Origin: an uncultured Prevotella sp.
GTDB lineage: Bacteria > Bacteroidota > Bacteroidia > Bacteroidales > Bacteroidaceae
Reading direction: 5' to 3'
Assembly (NCBI GenBank): GCA_945788545.1
Contig: CALZMK010000002.1
Coordinates: forward strand, 1-20,053
DNA: 20,053 nucleotides
The notes under the pieces were generated by a model that saw only the letters and a program-made list of their open reading frames with translations, had not been told where the DNA came from and made no database searches. Within the stretch, counting starts at the first letter, position 1; each line of letters opens with the position of its first letter. A program made the translations under genes and the position numbers. Shown here piece by piece: positions 1-7,872 of the stretch.

Positions 1-2
1 CT

Positions 3-254
3 CAAAAGCAACAGCACCGTACAGCAAAAAGAAACTTTAGCGGGCTACTATCTGGACTGATAGCCTCATCAGCAGACAAAGGCATTTATCTATCTGAAGC
101 CTTTATAAAGAAATACGAAAACGTTGATTTTGTAAACTTTCCTTTTGGTGATTTCGTACGCGATGTTTACAAAGTGCGCAAATGGGAAAGCCCAGAGCCT
201 CAAGGAAAGCACAGAGCAGCCCCACAGCAGCCGAATAAAAGTATCTCTACTTAA
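3..254 (+). CDS. 3' end of an unrecognised protein (partial, 83 codons)
   Basis: The frame starting at base 3 is open from the window edge to a TAA at 252-254 and gives 83 residues. It includes the stretches GLLSGLIASSADKGIYLSEA and NVDFVNFPFGDFVRDVYKV and ends in a Gln/Pro/Lys/Ser-rich tail. I do not recognise the family. The first part reads as folded coding sequence, with mixed hydrophobic and charged residues and no stop for 83 codons. Its codons are AT-rich (AAA, TTT, GAT, GTA), unlike the more GC-rich mannan genes beside it, so it probably belongs to a different transcription unit and perhaps a different origin. Its stop overlaps the 3' end of the convergent GH76 gene by 8 bases. No start is visible because the gene begins outside the window. 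The coding call is fairly safe; the function is unknown. Confidence 0.55.
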   Translation, partial: QKQQHRTAKRNFSGLLSGLIASSADKGIYLSEAFIKKYENVDFVNFPFGDFVRDVYKVRKWESPEPQGKHRAAPQQPNKSIST

Positions 255-2349
255 CTATAAATTTTCTACCATTTTGAATGTATATACCCTTCAGGGGAGC
301 GCTCACGCGCACCCCCTGAAGATTATATATATAATTGCTGTCGGACCGAGGCTGCAGAGTGGAAGCATGAATACCACTTGGAGTGCTATATGCTGAGAAA
401 CTATGCAATGCCACTCCATCTGTCAGCACGATATAGACAGTATGTACACCAGAAAGGCTCTTGGAAGCATCCAACACCAGATTGTCCCACGATGTGGGCA
501 AGGGCCCCTTTGATACTGCAACAAGCGTCTCTGACGAGATATCGTCAACATAGACCTGAATCTTAGCATCAGGAGCAGTTGCCTTGGCACGCAGTAGCAA
601 CTTGCTTACCGCGTTGGAACCGAAATCTACATGCTTGAAAGCAATATAGGCTCCGTCCCTGCTGCTGACAGTTGTCTCTGGCGTGTCGTCGTCAGAAGAC
701 TTTTCAGCCAACTGCAACCACTGTATCTCGTCAAAGAACTCGACACCAATCTGCTGGGATGCATCTTTAGCATACAGACCATTGATGTGAGCATTGACGG
801 CTGCCGATACTGCTGTTGCCTGACCGACGGGGTCGTTGCTAACATTCTTTATGTCACCGTTCTCCTGGCGGGACAGGTTTTGGGCAGTCTTTGTCAGCCA
901 AGCAGACCAGGTGACACTGCGCTTCCCCTGCATCATGCGGTTCTGATATGCATGCCATGCGTTCTTGGCAATCCACTGCAGAGCCATGGGATGATCAAGA
1001 TCCTCAGCATAACGGCGAACGTAGCGCATCAGGATACCCTTGAATCCACAAAGGTCGCCGTTGATAGTCTGACAGACTGAGATGATTTTCTTGTTGTTGG
1101 TCAGCTTATTGTAGGTATAGTGGTATACAGCGTCAGCATCCTGCTTATACTGCTCTTCACCCGTGTACTTATAGAGCATGGTGGCTGCACCAAGCATGGT
1201 TCCCTGATTGTAGGTGGAAGCCCACGAGTTGAATCCCTCGCTAGCAATACTTCCATCGGCATTCCAGGCACGACTGTCGTATACCTGTCCGGTCTCAGCA
1301 TCGAAGAGCAACTGGCGCTGACCAGCATAGATACTCAGTGCCTTGTCGTAGTATTCCTTCTCTCCCGTCATCTCACCCAGATAACAAGCTGCGACAATGG
1401 CAGGACCATTGATACAGGAATTAGTGCTCAGAGGGTTGGGCTGAGTCTGCTTCCAGATGAGAGTGCCATGTGGTTGCTTGGCAGCACGCAGGTACATGTT
1501 GTCGAAATTGAAGCGTGCCACTTTGAGATATTCCTCGTCACCAAAATACTTATATGCACGAATACAAGCCAGAACCATCCATGTGATGTCATCGTTATAC
1601 TCGTTGTAGATCCAATCGCTATTGTTGCGGATTAGGAAGTTATTGTACAACTCACGGAAATAGGTCTGATATATCTTATCGCCAGTGGTCTCGAAAGCAT
1701 CAAGGATCACCTCGAACATCTCAGCATCACCCCACCATCCACCTCCGCCGAGGATGTGCCCCCCGGTAGCCTCCTTATAATGTTGGTTGATGAAACCCTG
1801 CACCATCTCGTCGCGTACAGCGGCATCGAAGGCCGTGGGCACCTCGCTTTCGATGATTCTACAGTAGACATAGTTGGCTTTCTCGACAGTCGCCGGTTCG
1901 ACCAGTTTCAGTTGGTTGCCGTCGGCAGCCGCCTGGTCAATGCCTATACACAGCCCCTCATTGTCGCCTGCACTGATGGTGAAAACGTCGGTGAGTCCCT
2001 CAACGGGCTTGATGTTCCAGGCTCCCGTTGTGTGTTTGACCGAGCCAGGCTTCTGAACCAAAGTAACTCCAGCGGCCGGTGTGCTCTTGGCAGCCAGATA
2101 GAGGCCGCTGTAGAGATTGCGGAAAGCATACTTGCCGTCGGTGGCCGTTTCCAGCGTCCAACGCTGAGCCGGAACGTTAGTTTCTGTCCAAAGCACCACG
2201 TCGTCGTTGGGATTGAACGAGGCATCCTTGACAAACATCGACTTCGAACTGATGACGATACGGTAGGTCTTACCCACTGTCGGGGCAGCCTGGACGGCTA
2301 CCAACGACAGGAGTAAGACGCTGAGTGATATAAACTTCTTGATAGTCAT
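247..2349 (-). CDS. Secreted GH76 endo-alpha-1,6-mannanase with N-terminal ricin-like and C-terminal CBM-like domains
   Basis: GH76 enzymes cleave alpha-1,6-mannan backbones such as yeast mannan. The start chosen is the ATG at 2347-2349, which begins MTIKKFISLSVLLLSL, a clear signal peptide; the longer open frame upstream runs into the SusD gene. The product is 700 residues. Residues about 27-167 look like a ricin-type beta-trefoil lectin (a QRWTLE segment followed by GKYAFRNLYSGLYL). Residues about 170-545 are the GH76 (alpha/alpha)6 domain with the family's catalytic Asp pair in NDDITWM (Asp253, Asp254). About 562-655 is a beta-sandwich resembling CBM6/CBM35 (FKHVDFGSNA). The end, YIYNLQGVRV...KGIYIQNGRKFIVK, resembles the last part of a type IX sorting tail. 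The start lies 10 bases after the SusD stop, so it is the last gene of the operon. The family call is firm; the flanking domain calls are less so. Confidence 0.9.
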   Translation of the reverse strand: MTIKKFISLSVLLLSLVAVQAAPTVGKTYRIVISSKSMFVKDASFNPNDDVVLWTETNVPAQRWTLETATDGKYAFRNLYSGLYLAAKSTPAAGVTLVQKPGSVKHTTGAWNIKPVEGLTDVFTISAGDNEGLCIGIDQAAADGNQLKLVEPATVEKANYVYCRIIESEVPTAFDAAVRDEMVQGFINQHYKEATGGHILGGGGWWGDAEMFEVILDAFETTGDKIYQTYFRELYNNFLIRNNSDWIYNEYNDDITWMVLACIRAYKYFGDEEYLKVARFNFDNMYLRAAKQPHGTLIWKQTQPNPLSTNSCINGPAIVAACYLGEMTGEKEYYDKALSIYAGQRQLLFDAETGQVYDSRAWNADGSIASEGFNSWASTYNQGTMLGAATMLYKYTGEEQYKQDADAVYHYTYNKLTNNKKIISVCQTINGDLCGFKGILMRYVRRYAEDLDHPMALQWIAKNAWHAYQNRMMQGKRSVTWSAWLTKTAQNLSRQENGDIKNVSNDPVGQATAVSAAVNAHINGLYAKDASQQIGVEFFDEIQWLQLAEKSSDDDTPETTVSSRDGAYIAFKHVDFGSNAVSKLLLRAKATAPDAKIQVYVDDISSETLVAVSKGPLPTSWDNLVLDASKSLSGVHTVYIVLTDGVALHSFSAYSTPSGIHASTLQPRSDSNYIYNLQGVRVSAPLKGIYIQNGRKFIVK
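281..329. terminator. Hairpin inside the GH76 3' coding end, possible bidirectional terminator
   Basis: An imperfect inverted repeat has three stacked stems: 281-286 with 324-329, 289-297 (CTTCAGGGG) with 313-321 (CCCCTGAAG), and GCGC 299-302 with GCGC 307-310. It lies just after the stop of the + strand partial gene and within the last codons of GH76, encoding the YIYNLQG...KGIYI tail. On the + strand it is followed by an AT-rich run. There is no free intergenic space between these convergent genes, so this is the only visible candidate terminator for the + strand gene. There is no pure U-tract, so termination is inferred. Confidence 0.5.
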
Positions 2350-2359
2350 ATATGCAGAG

Positions 2360-4462
2360 TTATTCGTTATTGGCATCGTCGCCAGCACTCTCCCAACCCG
2401 TGGTTTGTACACAGTTGTGGTTGCGGTTAATTTCCTCCTGCGGGATGGGCAGCAGGGTCATGCGTTTTGTGAAGATGCGGTGCTGGGGAGACACGCGCTT
2501 GTAGAAGGACAGGTTGGTGGCATCGTTCACGTTGTTGATGTTGTAGCCGTGTACGTCGCCGCCTTCGCCTCCCTTGTGGTAGGGAGCGTAGATCCAGCCG
2601 TCGGTCAGTTCGGCACCGCCGCGCCACTTGCCGTCGGCAACACCCCAGCGGCGCACGTCGTAGTAGTACTTATTCTCAAAGGCTAACTCGATGATACGCT
2701 CACGGTAGACTACTTTCAGCACGTTGTCTTTGTCGTAGCCGCCAGGTACGTCTATGCGCTTCTCGCCACGCGCGCCAGTAGTGGCATCACCAGCATTGAG
2801 CTTATATTCGGCCACACCGGCACGGGCACGGATGAGATTGACAGAGCGTAGGGCTTCTTCGACATCGCCCAGTTCGGCACATGCCTCAGCATAGTTCAGG
2901 TAGACCTCGCCTAAGCGCAGCAGAATGTCGAAGGCCCAGCCGCTGGGAGTACTGCCATACTGAATGCCCTTGCGACAGATGGTGCCGAAGATGGGGAAGT
3001 CGTGCGTACCCGACGAGTTTGGACCTGAGTTTCCCGAGTAGAACATCTCCGTAGGCGCGTTCTTCCCGTTGCCAGTGTCTAAGGGGCGGTTCTCGAAGGT
3101 GATGCCGAGATAGAAGCGGGCTTCACGGTTGTAGAACTGCTTCATGATGGGGTGTCCGCTCTGCACGGTGAGATATTTATAGCCCGAGATGGGGTCACGG
3201 TAAGACGACTTGTTGCGCGTGGTATAGACCATGTCGTTGGTGTACTGGCTGTCATCGTCGTAGTCATAGGTATAGAAGTCGGGGTCGTCTTGGATGCGCA
3301 TGCCCTTGTTGGTGAAGTAGAGGTCGACGAACTCCAAAGGTACGGAGTAGGCACCGGCACCGTTGTCCACCGTACCGTAGGGGGCAGGCAGCGAGCCGCC
3401 GTTGTTGCGCGGTACGAGCGGATAGAGGTCGCGAGCCAGCGACCCATCTGTGAACTGGCGGCGCACGATAGCCTCTTCGTTGTCAGCATTGCCCACACAG
3501 GCATTGAGCACAGAGTTGTAGGGGCACGACTCGGCAACCGTGTTCACCAACTTACCACCATTGTCACGATAGACCAGTCGCCACTGTCCGTTGTCGATAA
3601 GTGCCTTGGCTGCATTGCGGGCATCAATCCATTTCTGCTCGTCGCGTCTCTGTGGAAAAAGTTTCTTTCCATCGTGATTGGCCAGGCCGGCATAGAACGG
3701 GTCGCCATTGTAAAGATAACTGGCTCTATAGAGCAGCACCACTGAGCGAAGCCCCTCGACGGCCTCCTGCGTGAAGTTGCCTTGATACTCGGGCACGAAG
3801 GCATGATTCTCATCATACTGATGGAACAAGTCACCGCTTTTGAGGGCATAGTCGAACTCGCTGAGAATATAGTCGAAGCACTCGTCAATAGTATTGCGCT
3901 CCAGCGACATCTCACCAAGGCCATCTTCCACCCCGTAGATACGATCACCAACAATTGGTACAGGTCCAAAATTCTTTACCAGACAAAAATAGTAATAGGC
4001 TCGTAAGGCACGACACTCGGCCTTAGTCGTGGCTTTCTCAGCATCCGACATGGGGGCGCACTCATCGACATGGGCCAGATAGATGTTGGCATACTGGATG
4101 GCACGATAGAAACTGCTGTACATGTCGCTCAACCATCCTGTTGAAGGCGACAGGGTGCCCTGGATGATGTTCTGATGCTTGCCCTGTCCCGAATCGCTCC
4201 AAGGCAGGTAGCCCGACATAGAGGCATGCTGCATCATACCATTGCTGGTGCCGCCTTGATAGCGCGTCATCAGCTCGTTGGGGATATAGGAGTAGACGTT
4301 GGTCAGCCAGTTGAGTGTCTGGTCACGGTTGCTGAACACATCGTCAAGCGTGGTGGCATTGTTGGGTACATCGTCAAAATAATCATCGCACGATGAAAGC
4401 GAAAGCAACGTCACTCCGGCTAACATTAACCCATAACTATATTTCTTAATAGTATTAATCAT
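2360..4462 (-). CDS. SusD-like outer-membrane glycan-binding lipoprotein
   Basis: SusD-family proteins sit on the outer face of the outer membrane as a lid over their SusC partner and help capture oligosaccharides. I chose the ATG at 4460-4462, giving MINTIKKYSYGLMLAGVTLL and a lipobox LSLSSC with Cys25. An acidic CDDYFDD follows it, a pattern typical of surface-exported Bacteroidota lipoproteins. The open frame upstream of this ATG only overlaps the end of SusC. The product is 700 residues, longer than many SusDs (about 500-650). Family hallmarks are ECRALRAYYYFCLVKNFGPV in the TPR-like N-terminal half, the helix NYAEACAELGDVEEALRSVN, and a C-terminal QTTGW that replaces the usual QNPGW. The start is 19 bases after the SusC stop. 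Specificity cannot be read from sequence; the mannosidase neighbours imply an alpha-mannan or mannose-rich ligand. Confidence 0.93.
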   Translation of the reverse strand: MINTIKKYSYGLMLAGVTLLSLSSCDDYFDDVPNNATTLDDVFSNRDQTLNWLTNVYSYIPNELMTRYQGGTSNGMMQHASMSGYLPWSDSGQGKHQNIIQGTLSPSTGWLSDMYSSFYRAIQYANIYLAHVDECAPMSDAEKATTKAECRALRAYYYFCLVKNFGPVPIVGDRIYGVEDGLGEMSLERNTIDECFDYILSEFDYALKSGDLFHQYDENHAFVPEYQGNFTQEAVEGLRSVVLLYRASYLYNGDPFYAGLANHDGKKLFPQRRDEQKWIDARNAAKALIDNGQWRLVYRDNGGKLVNTVAESCPYNSVLNACVGNADNEEAIVRRQFTDGSLARDLYPLVPRNNGGSLPAPYGTVDNGAGAYSVPLEFVDLYFTNKGMRIQDDPDFYTYDYDDDSQYTNDMVYTTRNKSSYRDPISGYKYLTVQSGHPIMKQFYNREARFYLGITFENRPLDTGNGKNAPTEMFYSGNSGPNSSGTHDFPIFGTICRKGIQYGSTPSGWAFDILLRLGEVYLNYAEACAELGDVEEALRSVNLIRARAGVAEYKLNAGDATTGARGEKRIDVPGGYDKDNVLKVVYRERIIELAFENKYYYDVRRWGVADGKWRGGAELTDGWIYAPYHKGGEGGDVHGYNINNVNDATNLSFYKRVSPQHRIFTKRMTLLPIPQEEINRNHNCVQTTGWESAGDDANNE

Positions 4463-4481
4463 GATTATGTTTCTTTGAATG

Positions 4482-7400
4482 TTAGAAATTAAAGTTGACA
4501 CCGACGGAGAATGTTCGAACGTTAGGATACTTGATACCATTGTCAGAATTGATTTCCGGATCCCATAGTTTGAACTTACTGAACGTCAGCACGTTCTCGC
4601 CCATGACATAGAAGCGGCCGCCCGACAGGAATGAGTTGTGTGTCCACGCCTTTGGGAAGTAGTAAGAGATCGTGAACTGCTTCAGACGCAGGAAACTCAT
4701 GTCGCGCTTCCACCATGTACTGGTCTTGAAGTTGTTGATGTTGTGAGGATCGTTCTCGCCCCAAGCCAACAATGGATAGAACACGTCGGTATTCTCGGGA
4801 TTGTCGGCACTCCAGCGGTCACTGATGTTGGAGTAGAGCGTGCCACCGCCTGATGTAGAGGTGAAGGGACGTATACCTTTGCCACGCAGGATGCGCTCGG
4901 CATCACCAACGCCCTGGAAAAGGATGCCAAGACCCAGATTCTTGTAGCGGAAATCGCCACCAAAGCCATAGTAGATGCGGGGTACGTCGCCACGGCTAAT
5001 CTTCACCATGTCATACTCGTCAATGTGATTATCGCCGTTCATATCCTTGTACATAATGTCGCCAGGTGAAACCAACTCGCCAGGGTAGGTCTCGCCAAAC
5101 TGGCTGATGCCACGCTCCTGTATTTGCTGCTGGCTGGTATAAAGTCCTTCTGCCACGTAGCCCCACTCGGCCAGCACGTTGCTGCCACGGCGCTCAAGCC
5201 ACGGATAGGCAGGAGTAGCCTGTGCGTTGTTGATGATTTTGTCGTCGTTCATCGACATGTTGCCACGAATCGACATAAAGAAGTCCTTGCCAAACTGGTG
5301 GTGATACTCGAACGATGCCTCCAATCCCTTGTTTTCCACCTCGCCTACGTTGGCCTGTATATTGGTGGCAAAGCCAGCCGTCAAGGGCACATTGTCGCGT
5401 GAGACAAAGATACGCGAGCGTCTTTCTTTGAACAGGTCGAATACAAATGTCAGGTCGTTGTTGAAGAAATTAATTTCGATACCCAAGTCTTGCTTGTGAA
5501 TCTTCGACCACTGAGGCCTGTAACCATAGCGACTATAGCCCAGACCGCTGCCGCCCCAATAGGTGCTATAGCCGCCGGCACCACCAATCTGCGTAAAATA
5601 GGTAAAGCGACCGTCGGTCGAAGAGTTACCTACGGTACCGTTAGAATAGCGGAACTTCAAGAAAGAGATGTATTTAGAAATTGGTTCCCACCACGGCTCG
5701 TTCGAAGGAACCCAGCCAATAGCCATTGCGGGGAAGAATCCGAAACGATGTCCTGGCTCAAAGTTCTCAGAACCAGTATAGCCTGCATTCAGCTCCACGA
5801 AGTAACGGTTGGCGAAATCGTAGGTAGCACGGGCCGACAGACTTTGCTGTTTGTAGGGCAATGTCTTCAGCAGGTCGCCCTCGTTGGCATCCAGATAACT
5901 GCGTTCGTTGAACAGCAGCAGTCCTGTCACGTTGTGAACTTTGTTAAAGGTGCGCTTATAGTCGAGTGCAGCCTCTAAGTAGAAGGTGCGATAGACCCAC
6001 TTGTCGGAGCCGACACTCATTGACGTATTGCCCCTGTACTGCTCAGACAGTATGAGTTTGGATGGGTCGGTGTCTAACAGCGGTGTCGACGTGTCGTTGC
6101 CGTTGGCATCCTTCACCCACAGCAGATTGCCGGCCTCGTCGGTGGCCTGAGGATAGAGATTAGTATCTTCCACCCACACACCGTCTTGCTGGCGACCTGT
6201 CGGCTTCCAATTCGACTCATGTACACCATATCGAAGATTCTGTGTAGCCTTGAAATCGAATGCTACCAAAGCACGAGCAGTCAAGCCCTTGCTCCAACTC
6301 CAGAACCCCAGGTCTTGAGTCAGCTTGAGATTAGTGTTGATTTGCGTCTGGTGCTGTGTCTGGTAGCCACGACGTGTAAGCCAGTCCCATGGCGAGTCAA
6401 GCTCCGTATTGTGAGGTGACTGACCTGGAATTCTGCCGTCGGCATAGAGTACCGGATAGAGCACAGGATTGGTGTTCATGGCTCTGGCAAAGATGTCGTC
6501 AAGGTTATTATAGGGATAGTTACCACTGGCCAGCCAGCCGCTCACGCCTACATCAAGATTGGTTGTCTTGGAGGCCTTCAGATTGATGTTGGTCAAGAAG
6601 TTGTAGCGGTTGTAGTCAATCTCAGAACTATAGTCCTGCGTCTTGTCGCTCTTAGTCAGGCCACGCTCCGTGTAGTACGAGAGCGAGATATAGTAGTTGG
6701 CATTGGGAGCACCACCGCGGATGTTCATGTTGACACGACGGTTCCAACCGTTTTTATGGTACAGTTCTTTCATCCAGTCAACGTTAGGGTAGAGATAAGG
6801 ATTGACAGAAGCAGGCAACTTGCCACCATTGGCATCTATCAGTCTCTGCTTGTAAGCTTGTTCGGCATCAGTGAGTGCCATGTTGTTGGCAATCTTGGTG
6901 TTGATAATCTGGTTCTGACCGTAGTAGTTGCGTCCTTGACTAGTGTTGTAGGCTTCGTTTACGGCATTCATATACTCAATGCCATCAACCAGGTCGGGCA
7001 CCTTGGTCAGGTTTGTAATACCCTGATAGACATCGAACGAAAACTTTGGCTTGCTGACCTCACCAGGCTTGGTGGTGATGATAATAACACCGTTACCACC
7101 GCGCACACCATAGACAGCAGTCGCGGCGGCATCCTTCAGAACAGTGATAGTCTCGATGTCCTCGGGAGACAGGCTGCTCCAGCTACGCTCAATACCGTCG
7201 ACAAGCACCAGCGGCCCTTCATTCTTATTGGTAAGTGTAGAGATACCGCGAATCCAGATGTCTGAGTCGTCTTGACCAGGCACGCCAGTACGCTGAACAG
7301 ACACTACACCGGACACACGTCCGGCAAGCACCGAACTGATGTTGCCAACAGGTGCCTTCACCTCCTCCATTTTAAGGGTGGTTTGTGAACCAAGCACAGA

Positions 7401-7769
7401 AATCTTCTTTCGTGTTTGGTAGCCTGTCACGGTAACTTCGTTGATAGAGTTGGATTCCTCATGAAGGACAACGTCTATCAACCTCTTATTGGCCTTACGT
7501 TCCTCTGTCTTAAATCCGACATAGGAAAAGACCAGTATCTTGTCGTTATCGCAAGTCAGCGTGTACTGACCGTCAAGGTCGGTAATGCCGCCCCCCGTCG
7601 AACCCTTGACTTTTACTGTAACACCGATAAGCGGTTCACCATTCACGTCCTGCACACGGCCAGAGACCTTAATTGGCTCGGCAGCGTCGGCAATGGACGC
7701 AAAAAGTGCTGCCAAGAGTAGCAGGGCGCCCTGTCGTAAGCAATATAAATTCTTTACTGACATAAACAT
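4482..7769 (-). CDS. SusC-like TonB-dependent outer-membrane oligosaccharide transporter
   Basis: This protein forms the outer-membrane barrel that imports oligosaccharides using TonB energy, paired with the SusD encoded next to it. The 1095 residues start with a signal peptide (hydrophobic run GALLLLAALFASIADA). Residues about 34-115 are the CarboxypepD_reg-like domain typical of SusC (VSGRVQDVNGEPLIGVTVKV). The plug follows at about 125-235, with IRGISTL, PLVLVDGIE and the family signature LKDAAATAVYGVRGGNGVII. The rest is the barrel, ending in the usual terminal aromatic (GVNFNF). Either the first ATG (7767-7769) or the one two codons on (7761-7763) could be used. The 103 bases upstream hold a strong hairpin but no TAnnTTTG element, so expression probably comes by read-through from the genes to the right. 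The substrate is inferred from context. Confidence 0.95.
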   Translation of the reverse strand: MFMSVKNLYCLRQGALLLLAALFASIADAAEPIKVSGRVQDVNGEPLIGVTVKVKGSTGGGITDLDGQYTLTCDNDKILVFSYVGFKTEERKANKRLIDVVLHEESNSINEVTVTGYQTRKKISVLGSQTTLKMEEVKAPVGNISSVLAGRVSGVVSVQRTGVPGQDDSDIWIRGISTLTNKNEGPLVLVDGIERSWSSLSPEDIETITVLKDAAATAVYGVRGGNGVIIITTKPGEVSKPKFSFDVYQGITNLTKVPDLVDGIEYMNAVNEAYNTSQGRNYYGQNQIINTKIANNMALTDAEQAYKQRLIDANGGKLPASVNPYLYPNVDWMKELYHKNGWNRRVNMNIRGGAPNANYYISLSYYTERGLTKSDKTQDYSSEIDYNRYNFLTNINLKASKTTNLDVGVSGWLASGNYPYNNLDDIFARAMNTNPVLYPVLYADGRIPGQSPHNTELDSPWDWLTRRGYQTQHQTQINTNLKLTQDLGFWSWSKGLTARALVAFDFKATQNLRYGVHESNWKPTGRQQDGVWVEDTNLYPQATDEAGNLLWVKDANGNDTSTPLLDTDPSKLILSEQYRGNTSMSVGSDKWVYRTFYLEAALDYKRTFNKVHNVTGLLLFNERSYLDANEGDLLKTLPYKQQSLSARATYDFANRYFVELNAGYTGSENFEPGHRFGFFPAMAIGWVPSNEPWWEPISKYISFLKFRYSNGTVGNSSTDGRFTYFTQIGGAGGYSTYWGGSGLGYSRYGYRPQWSKIHKQDLGIEINFFNNDLTFVFDLFKERRSRIFVSRDNVPLTAGFATNIQANVGEVENKGLEASFEYHHQFGKDFFMSIRGNMSMNDDKIINNAQATPAYPWLERRGSNVLAEWGYVAEGLYTSQQQIQERGISQFGETYPGELVSPGDIMYKDMNGDNHIDEYDMVKISRGDVPRIYYGFGGDFRYKNLGLGILFQGVGDAERILRGKGIRPFTSTSGGGTLYSNISDRWSADNPENTDVFYPLLAWGENDPHNINNFKTSTWWKRDMSFLRLKQFTISYYFPKAWTHNSFLSGGRFYVMGENVLTFSKFKLWDPEINSDNGIKYPNVRTFSVGVNFNF

Positions 7770-7812
7770 TGTAGATTTATAAATATTTTATTAATGAGTC
7801 TGGTATAGGTAG

Positions 7813-7854
7813 AACAGGCCGCCTGCTCCATATAAGAGTGGGCGGCTTGCTGTT
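7813..7854 (-). terminator. Strong hairpin between the GLUG-type gene and susC (terminator or attenuator)
   Basis: Arms GCCGCCTGCTC (7818-7828) and GAGTGGGCGGC (7836-7846) pair over 11 bases, with two positions that are G-U wobbles in RNA, around a 7-base loop. The flanks AACAG (7813-7817) and CTGTT (7850-7854) add five more pairs across a 3-base bulge. On the transcribed minus strand it follows the stop of the GLUG-type gene by 18 bases and precedes the susC ATG by 43. No U-tract follows, so it may be a partial terminator, an RNA-stability element protecting the susCD message, or an attenuator. Confidence 0.6.
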
Positions 7855-7872
7855 ACCGAGTATATACAGTCT

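Noticed and set aside
145..396. 83-residue + strand open frame at the left edge
   Set aside because: It overlaps both the open partial frame ending at 254 and the GH76 3' end in other frames, and its sequence looks random.
631..2316. Several long + strand frames antisense to GH76
   Set aside because: Shadow frames of a well-supported gene; no domain or start signal supports them.
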